This document shows positions 47,240-57,894 of a stretch of 64,000 bases of DNA, piece after piece (the stretch's first letter is position 1; the number at the start of each line of letters is the position of its first letter). This DNA comes from Terfezia claveryi. Taxonomy: Eukaryota > Ascomycota > Pezizomycetes > Pezizales > Pezizaceae. The notes under the pieces were generated by a model, which saw nothing but the letters and a program-made list of their open reading frames with translations, ran no database searches and had not been told where the DNA came from. Made by a program: the position numbers and the translations under genes. Location: NCBI GenBank assembly GCA_015179025.1, contig WHUX01000125.1:62001-126000 (forward strand), in the 5' to 3' direction.

Positions 47240-47870
47240 TATCACAACTATATGCTTTGTCCCATTTTGAGAGTTAGATAGAATTCCGTCCAACTCTTGT
47301 TATAGATACTATTGTTTTTGTTATTACCTATGATCATAGGTGATGAATTATTGTTACCTTGCTTAGCTTCTGAAATAGAGATCTTGAAAAGCTTATTCCT
47401 TCCATTGCCCTGGAATTATATATATAGCCCCTGTCCCTTATACTATTATTAGATCTCTATCCAATATCTTATATACCTAATATAGGACCTTGCTTCTTCT
47501 AGTGCTTGTACACCTTCCTTATGCATATCCTTGTCTCGTAAAACAACTCTACAGTACAACTGCCTCTCTCTAATATATACAGCAACTACTTCTATATGTC
47601 TTGTGTTCTTGCCTTTTACCTCCTACCCTTACCCCATCCTAGCCTTCCTTTGGTCATATATATAGTATTTCTACATATGTCTTACCCTAGCCTCTACCTT
47701 CTAAACATCCTGCCCTCTATGACATTGTCCATGATATCTATGACAGGTGTCCATAACAAGTCTACTTTTTTTAGTCACATACATAGTACTTCTACATATG
47801 TCTCACCTTATTTCTGTCCTCGCTCTAGTATACCCCTTAGTCACCTTATCTCCAGAGCCATCATTATACT
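47240..47870 (+). repeat. 3' LTR of the Gypsy element
   Basis: Direct copy of the 5' LTR, from TATCACAACTATATGC to TTATACT, uninterrupted. The polypurine tract lies immediately upstream. Confidence 0.88.
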
Positions 47871-49018
47871 CACTAATTATTTTATACTTTATAATTAATC
47901 AAATTTAATGAGTATATTAGAAATAGGAAAGATACTATAATATAGTACTAGTTAATATTGAAACAAAATTTAGTTTTATTTTTTATACTTAATATTAAAA
48001 GCTTAGTACCTTATTAGAGGCAAGCCAGGTAATTTAGGCAATATTATTGGAATATAGGTATTTGGAGAGTTATTAGCTAGTGAAGGCAAGATTATATAAC
48101 TCGAGCCTAACTATATATATAGGTGCGAAGTAAACTTAGAATTAGTCTTCGAACTTAGAACTTAGAATATTACTCAGAAAGCCAAAACACTAGATATAAG
48201 ATATATATATATATATAGAAAGTGGGGTTCGTTAGATCTCTAATCTACTAAATTACAATATATTATATATCCTACAATGATTTACATACCCCCCACCTCT
48301 ATCTGCCTTATGCTATAATAGTACTCCCCTTTTACAAGAAGTCATCTTAACTAACTAACTTCACTACCCTACTTATTAATAGAATTATTGAAGAGAGTAC
48401 ATACATGAGAACGTATTTAGAAGTTACATACTTTCTTGAGCCAATATCTATCTATCCTAGACATATTACTTACATTTGTATAGTTGATTAGGTCATAACA
48501 GTTTAGCAGCTGTAACTAGGTATTAAGATATTCTCTAAAGAGGGTAAACCTCTTATTTAAGCTATAACATTACTCTCTATTTTGAAGTAGCTGTCCTCAG
48601 CTGAATATAAGTCCTTTCGACTAAAGAAGACAAGTATTAGTAATAACTCAGGTAACTCCAGTAGTTAGGTACTGACTATGCAGGCAGATACCTCTATTCT
48701 ATTTAAGGGTACTATAAGACTGGTAGGTCTACATATACATACTATAGCTATTAAAAACTAAATCTCTTACTAAAAAACCTACAGGAAAAAGGTAATTAGT
48801 AAGATGGTAAAAAGTACCATGTCTTTATCTATTGACAAATTTGACATAGGTCTGAACCTCAGATGTATACTTTTCTAACTATCTAACCTGACTTATCTAT
48901 ATAAGAGGGGAGTCTTGTTTATTTGTATACTTATAGTACTTATTCGGGTCTTTAGTACTTGCAGCACTAGCTTGGGTCAAGGTGGAGGTCTTTTAGCTTT
49001 GAGATCAAATAAAGTCTT

Positions 49019-49720
49019 TGACTAAAGTAGGGGTCTTTATTCAACATAGGGTCCTTTAACTAAAGCAGAAGTTTTCACCTAATATAGGGTCCTTCAATTA
49101 AAGTGGAGGTCTTTATCTAATATAAAGTCCTTTAATTAAAGTAGGGGTCTTCATCTAACATAGGGTCCTTCAACCAAAGTAGAGGTCTTTACCCAATATA
49201 GGGTCTTTTAACTAAAGTAGGGGTCTTTACTTAATATAGGGTCCTTTAATCAAAATGGGGGTCTTCATCCAATATAGAGTCTTTCAACTAAAGTAGAGGT
49301 CTTTACTCAATATAGAGTTCTTCAACTAAAGCAAGAGTTTTCACTTAATATAGGGTCCTTCAACTAAGGTGGGGGTCTTCACCTAATATAGGATCCTTCA
49401 ACTAAAGTAGAGGTCTTTACCTAAGGTAGAGGGTCTTTGAGCTTTTGAGTTTGAATAGGGTTTTTGACTAAGGTGGGGGTTTTCACCTAATATAGGATCC
49501 TTCAACTAAAGTAGGGGTCTTTACCTAAAGTAGAGGGTCTTTGAGCTTTTGAGTTTGAATAGGGTTTTTAACTAAGGTGGGAGTTTTCATCCAATATAGA
49601 GTCCTTTAACTAAGGTAGGGCCTTTACCTAAGGCAAGGGTCTTCACCTAATATAGGGTTCTTCAACCAAAATAGGAGTCTTCACTTAATGTAAGGTCCTT
49701 TAACCAAGGTGGGGGTATTA
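49019..49720. repeat. minisatellite, about 38-bp unit, roughly 18 copies
   Basis: The unit reads about TAGGGTCCTTCAACTAAAG, then TAGGGGTCTTTACCTAATA. Copies drift by transitions and small length changes; near 49425-49560 the unit is longer, with GAGCTTTTGAGTTTGAATAGG inserted twice. Confidence 0.85.
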
Positions 49721-50245
49721 AGCTTGCTCACCAGAGGTCTTGAGCTTGCTCACCAGAAGTCTTGAGCTTGCTTACTCAAAAATCATAAGCTTTACTTACT
49801 TGGAAGTATTGAGCTTTGCTCATTAAGAGGTATAGCTTACTGGGGGGCTTATACTAGCTTGCTTGCTTGTTAGGGGGCTTATAAGCTCGCTTACTTATTG
49901 GAGGGCTTATATACTTGCTTACTTGTTGGAGGGCTTATAAGCTCACTAGTGGTCTTAAACTTGCTTGCTAGTAGGTTATGAACTTTGCTTATTTGAGAAT
50001 ATTGAGCTTTGCTCATTCAAAAGTATTACTTGCTGGAGGGCTTATGAGCTTGCTTGCTTATTAGAGGGCTTATAAGCTTGCTCACTCATTGGAGGGCTTA
50101 TATGCTCACTTACTTATTATAGGGCTTATAAGCTTACTTACTCATTGAGGGGCTTATAAGCTCGTTAGGGTACTTATGAGCTCATTCACTCGTTGGAGGG
50201 CTTATAAGCTCACTTGCTTATCAGTAGGCTCATAAGCTTGCTCAA
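49721..50245. repeat. second minisatellite, about 28-33-bp unit
   Basis: Units of GAGCTTGCTCACCAGAGGTC type change into GGAGGGCTTATAAGCTCGC plus TTACTTATT type. About 16-18 units with irregular length. The 38-bp array ends exactly where this one starts. Confidence 0.8.
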
Positions 50246-51104
50246 CTTCTAGAACATTAAGAATCTCAATATATGATTAATATGTTAGCTAAAACAAGCT
50301 AATAAGCATATAGGAGGGGGAAATAATTATTTTTAATATCACTCATATAGCCGAATAATCTAGTAATATGACTTTAGCCATTTTCAAGCTATTTGATAGT
50401 ATATAGATAAGGAGAGGTAATTAGACTTAGTGCAAGCAAAGATTAGACTCAGTACAAGTAAAGTTTTAAGTAAAGTAATATTGCTTCTAGGGTGCTCTAG
50501 AAGAGGTTCCAACAAATATAAAGATGGAAAAGGCAAATAGAGCAATATCACTTGTCCTAGAGGTTAGGAGCAATATAATATTAGGAGCAAGCCAAGTGAT
50601 CTAGATAATATTGTCAGAATACAAGTATTTGGAGGGTTATTAGCTAGTAAAAGTAAAATTATATAACTTAGACCTAACTGTATATATGGATGTGAGGTGA
50701 ACTTAGAATTAGTCTTTAAATTTAGAACTTAAAACATTACTTAGAGAGCCAAAATACTAGATATAGGATATGTGTATATATATAGAAAGTAAGGTTTGTC
50801 AGACCTTTAATCTACTAAATTATAATATATTATATATCCTATAATAATTTGCATACCCCCCACCCCTGTCTGCCTTATGCTATAACATACCTCTACTAAG
50901 TTAGGAAAGTCTATCTAATATATACTTGCAATAAGAAAATAAACCTATTATAATATTCTAGTCTGTTTAGATAATTTAGTTTATACTAGTATAGATTAGG
51001 CATTTTTAGGCAGTTACAAGATATAAAATTACTTAGACTATTCTAGAATAGTATAAATATCATATATATAGTTTATATATACTATAGGATATATATATAT
51101 TATA

Positions 51105-52865
51105 AGAAAATTATATTCTATTTCCCAATAAAATATAACTCCTATTATATACTAACTTTTAACCTAGTAGAATAAGCTATTATCAAGCTACCAGTATTAG
51201 CCAGTAGATAATAATAAAAGTATAGTAACTTATATATTTCATTATAGTAATAAGTATAACTTAATTAGTAAGTTATGAGCTATTTGTAGTTATATTTCTT
51301 AGTAGTTTCTAGAAGTTTCTATTATATTGATTTTAAATCATATAATGGGTTAGATGATGGTATACTACTCCAGTACTACTCTAATACTACCCTAGCACTG
51401 CCCTACTATAGGTAGTATATAGTCCTCTGAATTCTCCTCAGTTAGAGGAGTATTTAAGTCAAATAAAATCTAGAGATAGACATGTAATTTATATATTAAT
51501 AATTAAAATATTGAGCTACTACATTCTAGGCCTATTATAGGCTCATCTTCCTCTATATTCTAATAATAAGTTATAAGCTTAATAAGCTTATATTCTATAA
51601 CTAGAGTGATAATAGAATATATATAAGCAAGAAATATTTAAACAGAAGCTATAAATTCTGTACACCTATAATTTGTTGTAATAAACTCTAGTACTACTAC
51701 TAGCAGTAGAGAGTTGTTTGTGAAGTATACTACTTTACTTTATATTTTTTAGCAGGATATAGTACTTTATTATTAAGTCTCAAGTAGTAACAAATAGCAA
51801 ACTTTTATAAAAAGTAATAGATATATCTACCTCTATTACAATAGTATAAAGTATTATAAACAAACTCAAAACAAAAAGTTTCTTATAATGACTAAAGATT
51901 ATAATAAAAAGTACTTGTTAATAGAAAGTTATTAAGTATATACCTTATACTTTAAGATTTAGATATATATTTAAAGACTTAGTTTTCTTCTTTACTAAAG
52001 TTAGAACAATTGAATTAGTAACTCAATTGTGAGGTTTCATATTTACTGGTAATATATAACAAACTTAATAACTTATATTAGAAAGGTTAGTAGCTTAACT
52101 AAATAGTTATTTATTATTATAAGGTCTTATTAGTATAATAATATATATTTAAACAATAATTTATAATAAAGTAAAGCTTTAATTTTTAAGAGTAGGACTC
52201 TCTTTTTTGAAAAAGTCATATAAGGAAGTTATATTCTATTTCCTAATAAAATATAACTCTCATAATATACTAACTTTTAATCTAGTAGAATAAGCTATTA
52301 TTAGGCTACCAGTATTAGCCAGTAGATAATAATAAAGATATAGTAACTCATGTATTTCATTATAGTAATAAGTATGACTTAATTAGTAAGTCATAAGCTA
52401 CTTGTAGTTATATTTCCTAGTAGTTTCTAGAAGTTTCTATTATATTGATTTCAAATTATATAATAGGTTAGATAATAGTATACTACTCTAGTACTGCCTT
52501 AATACTACCCTAGTACTACCTTACTTTGGGTAGTATATAGTCCCTTGAATTCTCTTTAGTTAGAGAAGTATTCAAGTTAAATCAAATCCAGAGATAGATA
52601 TATTATTTATATATTAATAATTAAAGTATTAAGCTACTATATTCTGGACCCATTATAAGCTCATCTTTCTCTATATTCTAATAATAAGTTATAGGCCCAA
52701 CGAGCTTATATTCTACAACTAGAGTGATAATACAATATATATAAGCAAGAAATACTTAAATAGAAGCTATAGGTTTTATGTACCTATAGTTTACTATAAT
52801 GAACTCTAGTACTACTGCTAGCAATAAAGAGTTATTTATGAAGTATACTACTTTACTTTATATAT
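51105..52865. mobile_element. short LTR element (TRIM-like): two 640-bp direct repeats around 480 bp
   Basis: 51105-51745 and 52225-52865 are direct copies, from TTATATTCTATTTCC to AGTATACTACTTTACTTTATAT, with mostly transition differences. The 480 bp in between hold no coding sequence. Each repeat includes AGTACTACTC/CTAATACTACCC short repeats near its middle. Very AT-rich, consistent with RIP. Confidence 0.75.
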
Positions 52866-54822
52866 AAGAAGAGCTCTACTTGCTCAATCTCCTACTTACT
52901 CAATACCTTTATACTAAATTTATATATGAGTGCTGCTCTAACCTACTATAGTAGTAGATAGTATATAAAGATCTTTCTTTTTTATATTAGTTGACTATCA
53001 GCATATAAGTCTTTATATTTATAGTAAACCATAGATCTAGCAGAGTAGCAACTTTGGTTTTATACTAATAGAATAGACTCAAGATAAGCTAGTCTAATAC
53101 TAGAAGGAAGCTACTCCAATTCTCTAAAGTAGTATTAATCCAATAAACTAAATTTATAGTATAGTTGTTAGATTAATTTGTACTCATTCCTAAAGATTAT
53201 TAACAATAATTAGTTGTAGTAGACTTTATAACTTTGACTCAGTTTATTTTGTATACACAATTAATAGTGCTATAAAAGTTCTATAACCTATGCTAAATAT
53301 TAATATTAATATATACTAAGTAGATTAAGACTTGTACCTTATTATATAGCTCATATTGTTTTAGTGCCTTTGATTGCAGTTTAATTGCTATTGTATCACC
53401 TTTAGGAGCCTTCAGATTTGGATCTCGGAGGTATAATTTAATTTTGTAATACTTAAGTAGTATTGCCACTATGTTCTATACTAGAAATAATCTAGTTAGT
53501 ACAAGGAATTACTTCTCAAAGGTCAATTGAGTTTTGTGGCTTCTTGTATGCAAATTCTCTTCAAACTTGGTATGAGTAGCACCAGAGAATGCTGTAATAG
53601 CGCTTGTAGATAAAGCACAATCTAGGGGATGAAACTGGTTGAGATCAATCCTACCATGATCTTCTGTGATGGACATTAGTTTGAGCAAGGAGCTTGTAAT
53701 ATTGTATAGCACTGGTAAAGGTGTGATCAAGCAAAGCGCTGGTTAAAATTCTCATCTTTATTACACAGGAGTTGTGGTATCATGATCTTTTAAGCTACTA
53801 TTATATCTTAAAAGCTACTATTGCATGTGTGACATCCTCTTGTTCTTTGACCTAATGTTTCTCTACCTTGATTTCGGGTATGTCCCTATTTAGTAATTAT
53901 AACGTCGCTGTGGCTGCCGTGGTGTTGTGATGTTGTGGTAAATCCCTGTCGCCGTGACATTGACCAATTTTAATCCCGTAGCGGCCTGGTCCGTTGCGAT
54001 ATCCAGTCCATACCAGTATGGACCAGGCTATACCGGTACTCGCAACGGACCAGAACATACACACGGAGGTGCTGCTGATTCGCACTGCTCCTTCCCCCTC
54101 CCACTTTGAATTTTCTCCTATTCTTTCTACATATGTACTCCGTACGTACACGTACATATCTTCTTTTCCCTCCCCGCATATGTGCATTTGGAAATAGGCA
54201 TGAGCTGGCTACACTGTGATAGAAGGAAGAAATGTAGAATAAGGAAAACAAGACTTCTGTATTGTCGAGTTCAGGGTAAACAAGGGTGTGATGGATATGA
54301 AAAAATAAAGTTGCCATTTGGCTAGGTGGTTGCACATCAAGCTGGGAAACGGGCGATATTGTATATAGGGCGGGCTGAACATACAGCTGGGGAAGGGGCG
54401 AATATTGGACCATACGGTTAGGTGTGGTGAAAGAAAAGGTGAGAGATATACATATCACAGGCTGTATATCCAGCTGGGGAGGGGCGAATATTGCAAATAT
54501 GGCGGGTTAAACGAAGGGGCGCATTGCAAATTATTGTTGGGGAGGTTGCTCTGCTTTCCCCGCCCAAACATATACGTATAGTTCCAGGACCAATTGAAAA
54601 CGTTGGTTCCATGTGGTATGGGTCTTGTTGTCAGTAAATCTATAATTATCGAGTTGTTGTAAAATCAAGCTTGAGGGGGCCCGGAGTTCTTGGCGCAGTT
54701 GAAGTGGGGTTCCGATTGAATTGGAACCGCTCTGTAAGCCATTACCACATAAACCAGACTACACCACAGGCTTCATTCCATACAACTTTCTTTGTCAACG
54801 TATAAGCATAATATTTCAAGCT
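52866..54822. other. AT-rich decayed sequence, then intergenic flank of HNT1
   Basis: Up to about 53500 the sequence is like the RIP-decayed block; the minus strand near 53300-53440 reads LRDPNLKAPKGDTIAIKLQS, of unknown source. 53509-53730 (-) has an open stretch (ITEDHGRIDLNQFHPLDCA) with near-normal composition, perhaps a gene fragment. From 53900 on composition is normal. Three GGCGGG- or GGGGCGAATATTG-type repeats at about 54346-54500 (CAGCTGGGGAGGGGCGAATATT twice) form a degenerate tandem. No complete gene. Confidence 0.4.
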
Positions 54823-55503
54823 ATGGCAGCCTGCATTTTCTGCAGGATTATCAAAGGGGAGATTCCGGCTTTCAAGGTTCTATTCCACGTCTAGATCCCA
54901 TAATCTTTAAATTGCCAGTTTCATATGAGCTCTTATTCAAGTCAGACTGCCTGTAGCTAACGTAATATTAATCTTTCTCAGCTTTTTGAAAGTGAGAAGG
55001 TCTTCGCCTTCCTCGACATTCAACCCCTCAGTCGAGGCCATGCTGTACGTTCTCTCATTACCTCTTATGCGTTTCATACCTTACAGAGCTGCTGGGATAG
55101 CTCGTGATCCCCAAATTTCACGGAGAAAAGCTCCATGATATCCCCGATGATCAGCTTGCCGAGCTTCTACCAGTTGCAAAGAATATTGCCATAGCGTGTG
55201 GAGCCATAGACTACAATATCCTCCAGAACAATGGAAAGATTGCCCACCAATTTGTTCCACACGTGAGTATACCATGGTACATTGATATCATACTTTTAGA
55301 AAGCTAACAACAGACTCTGCCTTTAGGTTCATGTTCACATGGTAAGTCTGGGAAGCAAAGGTGTGCATCATGCCGCTAACTATAGAAACTTATAGATACC
55401 CAAGCCAAACGAGCAGGAGGGATTGGGTGTCTCCTGGCCGATTCAGCAGACCGATATGGATAAGCTAAAGGCACTTCATGCTGAAATTAAGGCAAAGATG
55501 TGA
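54823..55503 (+). CDS. HNT1: Hnt1/HINT histidine-triad nucleotide hydrolase
   Basis: Purine nucleoside phosphoramidase of the HIT family. Five exons: 54823-54876, 54982-55044, 55101-55262, 55327-55341 and 55396-55503, in total 402 bases or 133 residues. It starts MAACIFCRIIKGEIPAFK, then LFESEKVFAFLDIQPLSRGH, LVIPKFHGEKLHDIP, VAKNIAIACGAIDYNILQ and NNGKIAHQFVPH. The catalytic triad is H|VHVHM|IP: the three histidines are split between exon 3 and a 15-base exon 4. Every junction has GT-AG ends and the branch-like GCTAACTATAG precedes exon 5. Normal length for the family. Confidence 0.94.
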
Positions 55504-56946
55504 AAGCCATTCATGTATAGCCATTACTTTGAGAAAAAGAAAAATATAACTTTTTACCAGCTAGTTGGTAGTCTGCTATTGGCCGGTGCAGACTACTCTG
55601 ATTCTGAAGCTTTCAATCTAACCTACAAAGATCATTAGTATTGGGGAGGTAAAAAAGGACTCCCATCTCCTAATTATACTCTCTCTCTACTCTCCGGCTC
55701 CAGCTCGGAGAAGCCCCGAGGCAAAGTAAGGACTTCATTCCGGTCCCGTAGTGATTGCACTTAACAGGGAATATCTTGCAGAAACCTGATTTCTTGAGAA
55801 GACAAGCTCTATCTCCTCTTTACTCAATGATCCCACCCAACTAATCATGTCTGCATAAATCATACGCATGCATGTCCATGAGCATCGATAAATTCAATGC
55901 ATAGCAATATCGATATTTCGTCAACAATGTTTAGCAACAATCTAAATGTTCTGACTACCCTGCAGATAATCTAGATTACGGGGGTTGGAACAAATTACCG
56001 ACGTTAGTTGCTTAGGCACCTTGTATTCAGAAAATAAAATAACTGAGTATGAGGTTAGCCATTACTGCTGATGTACAAGTTGGATCGTGACCAACTCATT
56101 GTTATTCAGTTCCAGAACCCGCTGCTCATTGGGAAGCTGTTTAAGTTCTCTATCTGAGGTTCTACCTACTTAATCAAGGTGTAATCCGCTTGTACTGGGC
56201 CATTTCAAAATTACTCCCGAGCCTGAAGCCATGTACCATTGCCAACTGCTTGTGTGTGGCAATATCCGTTTTCGGATCTGAATCTACTCTAGTCCACACT
56301 TCTTCTTTTTCTACTCCATAGTTCGAGTCACAGCTGCCCTGTCAAGTTCTGTATTTTCCTTACAGTTACCTGTAGTGCATAACGACGTCCTTAATACTGA
56401 CCAGGATGTGCAAAATCCATCTATTATCTCGGTACAGTTCCTTTCTCGCCACCCCTCAAGCAAGTGCTATATCACCTACCAAGAGAGAGTTGTAAAAAGG
56501 CTGCAAAAGAGGCGGTACAATGAGAATTCCTTTGAGATTTGGCCAATCTTGCTCGTTATGCCAAATAATTATGGAATTATGATGGAATTACCATGGGTGA
56601 TAGGTCGAGGTAGTCAACGTGAGAAAGCAATCGTTCGTGCAGGCTGGAAGGAAAGCCATGGCATGGAGTAAAGGGCCGAACGTGGTTTGCAGCTAATTCA
56701 ATAGTATTAACAACGAAGGCAGTACTCCATGGCCTATTTACCTTAACAAGGCAAGAAGTTTTTACCGTAGAAGTTATTTTGGCAGCCCGGAAGAATTTTG
56801 ACTGCTGGCTAATTGATTTAGATTATACTCATAGCGATGCCAATGCCACCAGCACCTTCCCCTTTCTACTTACCAGGCTGCCAATACCCCTATTAGGATG
56901 AAGCAGATTGCTGGGGAGGTCGTAGCTAAAATTCCAGCTGGTATAG
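55504..56946. other. intergenic region, possible transposon debris
   Basis: No conserved gene. An open stretch at 56375-56671 (YQERVVKRLQKRRYNENSF) and the sequence to 56900 may belong to the same decayed transposon as 56947-57357, but the link is weak. Confidence 0.35.
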
Positions 56947-57357
56947 GTGGGGAACTACTTAAAGAGAAGCTTTGAGCATACACTGATTTCATGGTTCAGA
57001 AGGTTACCAAATACCAGATACCGAGATATTGAGATGAGATTGGCAACACTCCTGCAGCTTCGAAGTGGTAAAACAATCAAACTAGCTGCTAGTAGGGCAT
57101 ATGTGGGTACAGATAGAGTGTTAAGTCAGAAGGAGGTTGATAAGCACATTGCTAAGGTGATAAAGAAGAAAGAGGATGAGCGAGCTGCTACCATAAAAAG
57201 GACAGAGAGAGCGGCTGCTAAGAAAATGGCGGATGAAGCAAAGTCAATACATGATACAGAATATAAGGTGGCATGTAATGCTAAGCCCAAAAGGTCTCGA
57301 GCCCCATGTAAGCCGAAGGTTATAGGGGGAGGAACGATGGCTAGTAGGAGGGGGTAA
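56947..57357 (+). pseudogene. transposase C-terminal remnant, pogo/Fot1-like
   Basis: The frame reads SGKTIKLAASRAYVGTDRVL, then SQKEVDKHIAKVIKKKEDER and a run of lysine/arginine/alanine. A phrase like RVLSQKEVDKHI before a KKKEDE coiled segment resembles the basic tail of Fot1-type transposases. No catalytic domain upstream in frame, no terminal repeats found. It lies 540 bases before the foldback element. Confidence 0.4.
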
Positions 57358-57894
57358 GGGTGCTGGTAATAGGGGTGATAGTAGGGCGGTTGGTAGTGAA
57401 GATGATAGGGGAGGGGACAGGTTGGTCTGTAAGGACTTTGAAGAGCTAGATGAGGTGGAAATTGAGGAGTGGTAGTGAATTTTACAAATCCAGGGGTTTC
57501 TTGATGTAAGTAAACACCCACCATTGAATGGAGGTTGAGATACTTGTCTTTTTGCATATGCTCATAGATACATAGGGCCTTAAGTGATATTTAGATATCT
57601 ATCCGGGTAAAGTGAGTGGTTTTAATATAGTGTATAAGGGTATTGGGTATATTTTTGATTTAAGCATTATATACTAGTATATATATATATATTTTTTAGC
57701 ATTTGCTGAGTATACACATATGTCTTAGGTGAAGTTGTTTTTCATTGGCCATTTATCTATCCATCCGTCGCTAATATTGCTATTCATAACCTTGCCATTC
57801 CAAGAAAATATAGAACAGCAGAAAACCCTTTTCAGCAGGCTTCAATAAGTGTTTTCACTGTACGGATACCGGTCAACTGCTCGTTATACAGCTA
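57358..57894. other. AT-rich spacer
   Basis: Short GGTAATAGGGGTGATAG-type purine repeats near 57365-57415 and a TATATATA run near 57680. Nothing else seen. Confidence 0.4.

Larger units (their letters stand above)
37738..47870 (+). mobile_element. chromodomain Gypsy (Ty3-type) retrotransposon, RIP-like decayed and carrying nested insertions
   Basis: Two direct LTRs of about 631 bp bound the element. The 5' LTR spans 37738-39140 because a 764-bp MITE plus an 8-bp duplication interrupts it (1403 - 764 - 8 = 631); the 3' LTR is 47240-47870. A polypurine tract (AAAGGGGGGATAG) precedes the 3' LTR. In between are gag, a zinc-knuckle trace (YIACRKADYFIMACP near 41820), protease, reverse transcriptase ([12 protein letters not shown] near 43930), RNase H ([18 protein letters not shown]), integrase (LTMDFVMGLPEDLGFNA near 45270) and a chromodomain (EEWEIEEVLDSRKCYR near 46890). 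Most breaks are TAG or TAA at places where Trp or Gln is expected. Later insertions: 37751-38514, 40008-41631, 42113-42724, 45361-46105. Confidence 0.92.
48005..50885. mobile_element. LTR-bounded non-coding element (LARD-like) filled with minisatellites
   Basis: Two direct repeats of about 320 bp (48005-48325 and 50565-50885) share AGCAAGCCA-like starts, TATTTGGAG-GTTATTAGCTAG and the end TCTGCCTTATGCTATAA. Between them are 2.2 kb without any open frame over 70 codons and two tandem arrays. Such LTR-flanked non-coding units are usually mobilised by other retroelements. Differences between the ends are nearly all transitions. Confidence 0.75.

Noticed and set aside
49019..50245. CRISPR-like array
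   Set aside because: Units follow one another directly without unique spacers, and the host is a eukaryote; this is a minisatellite.
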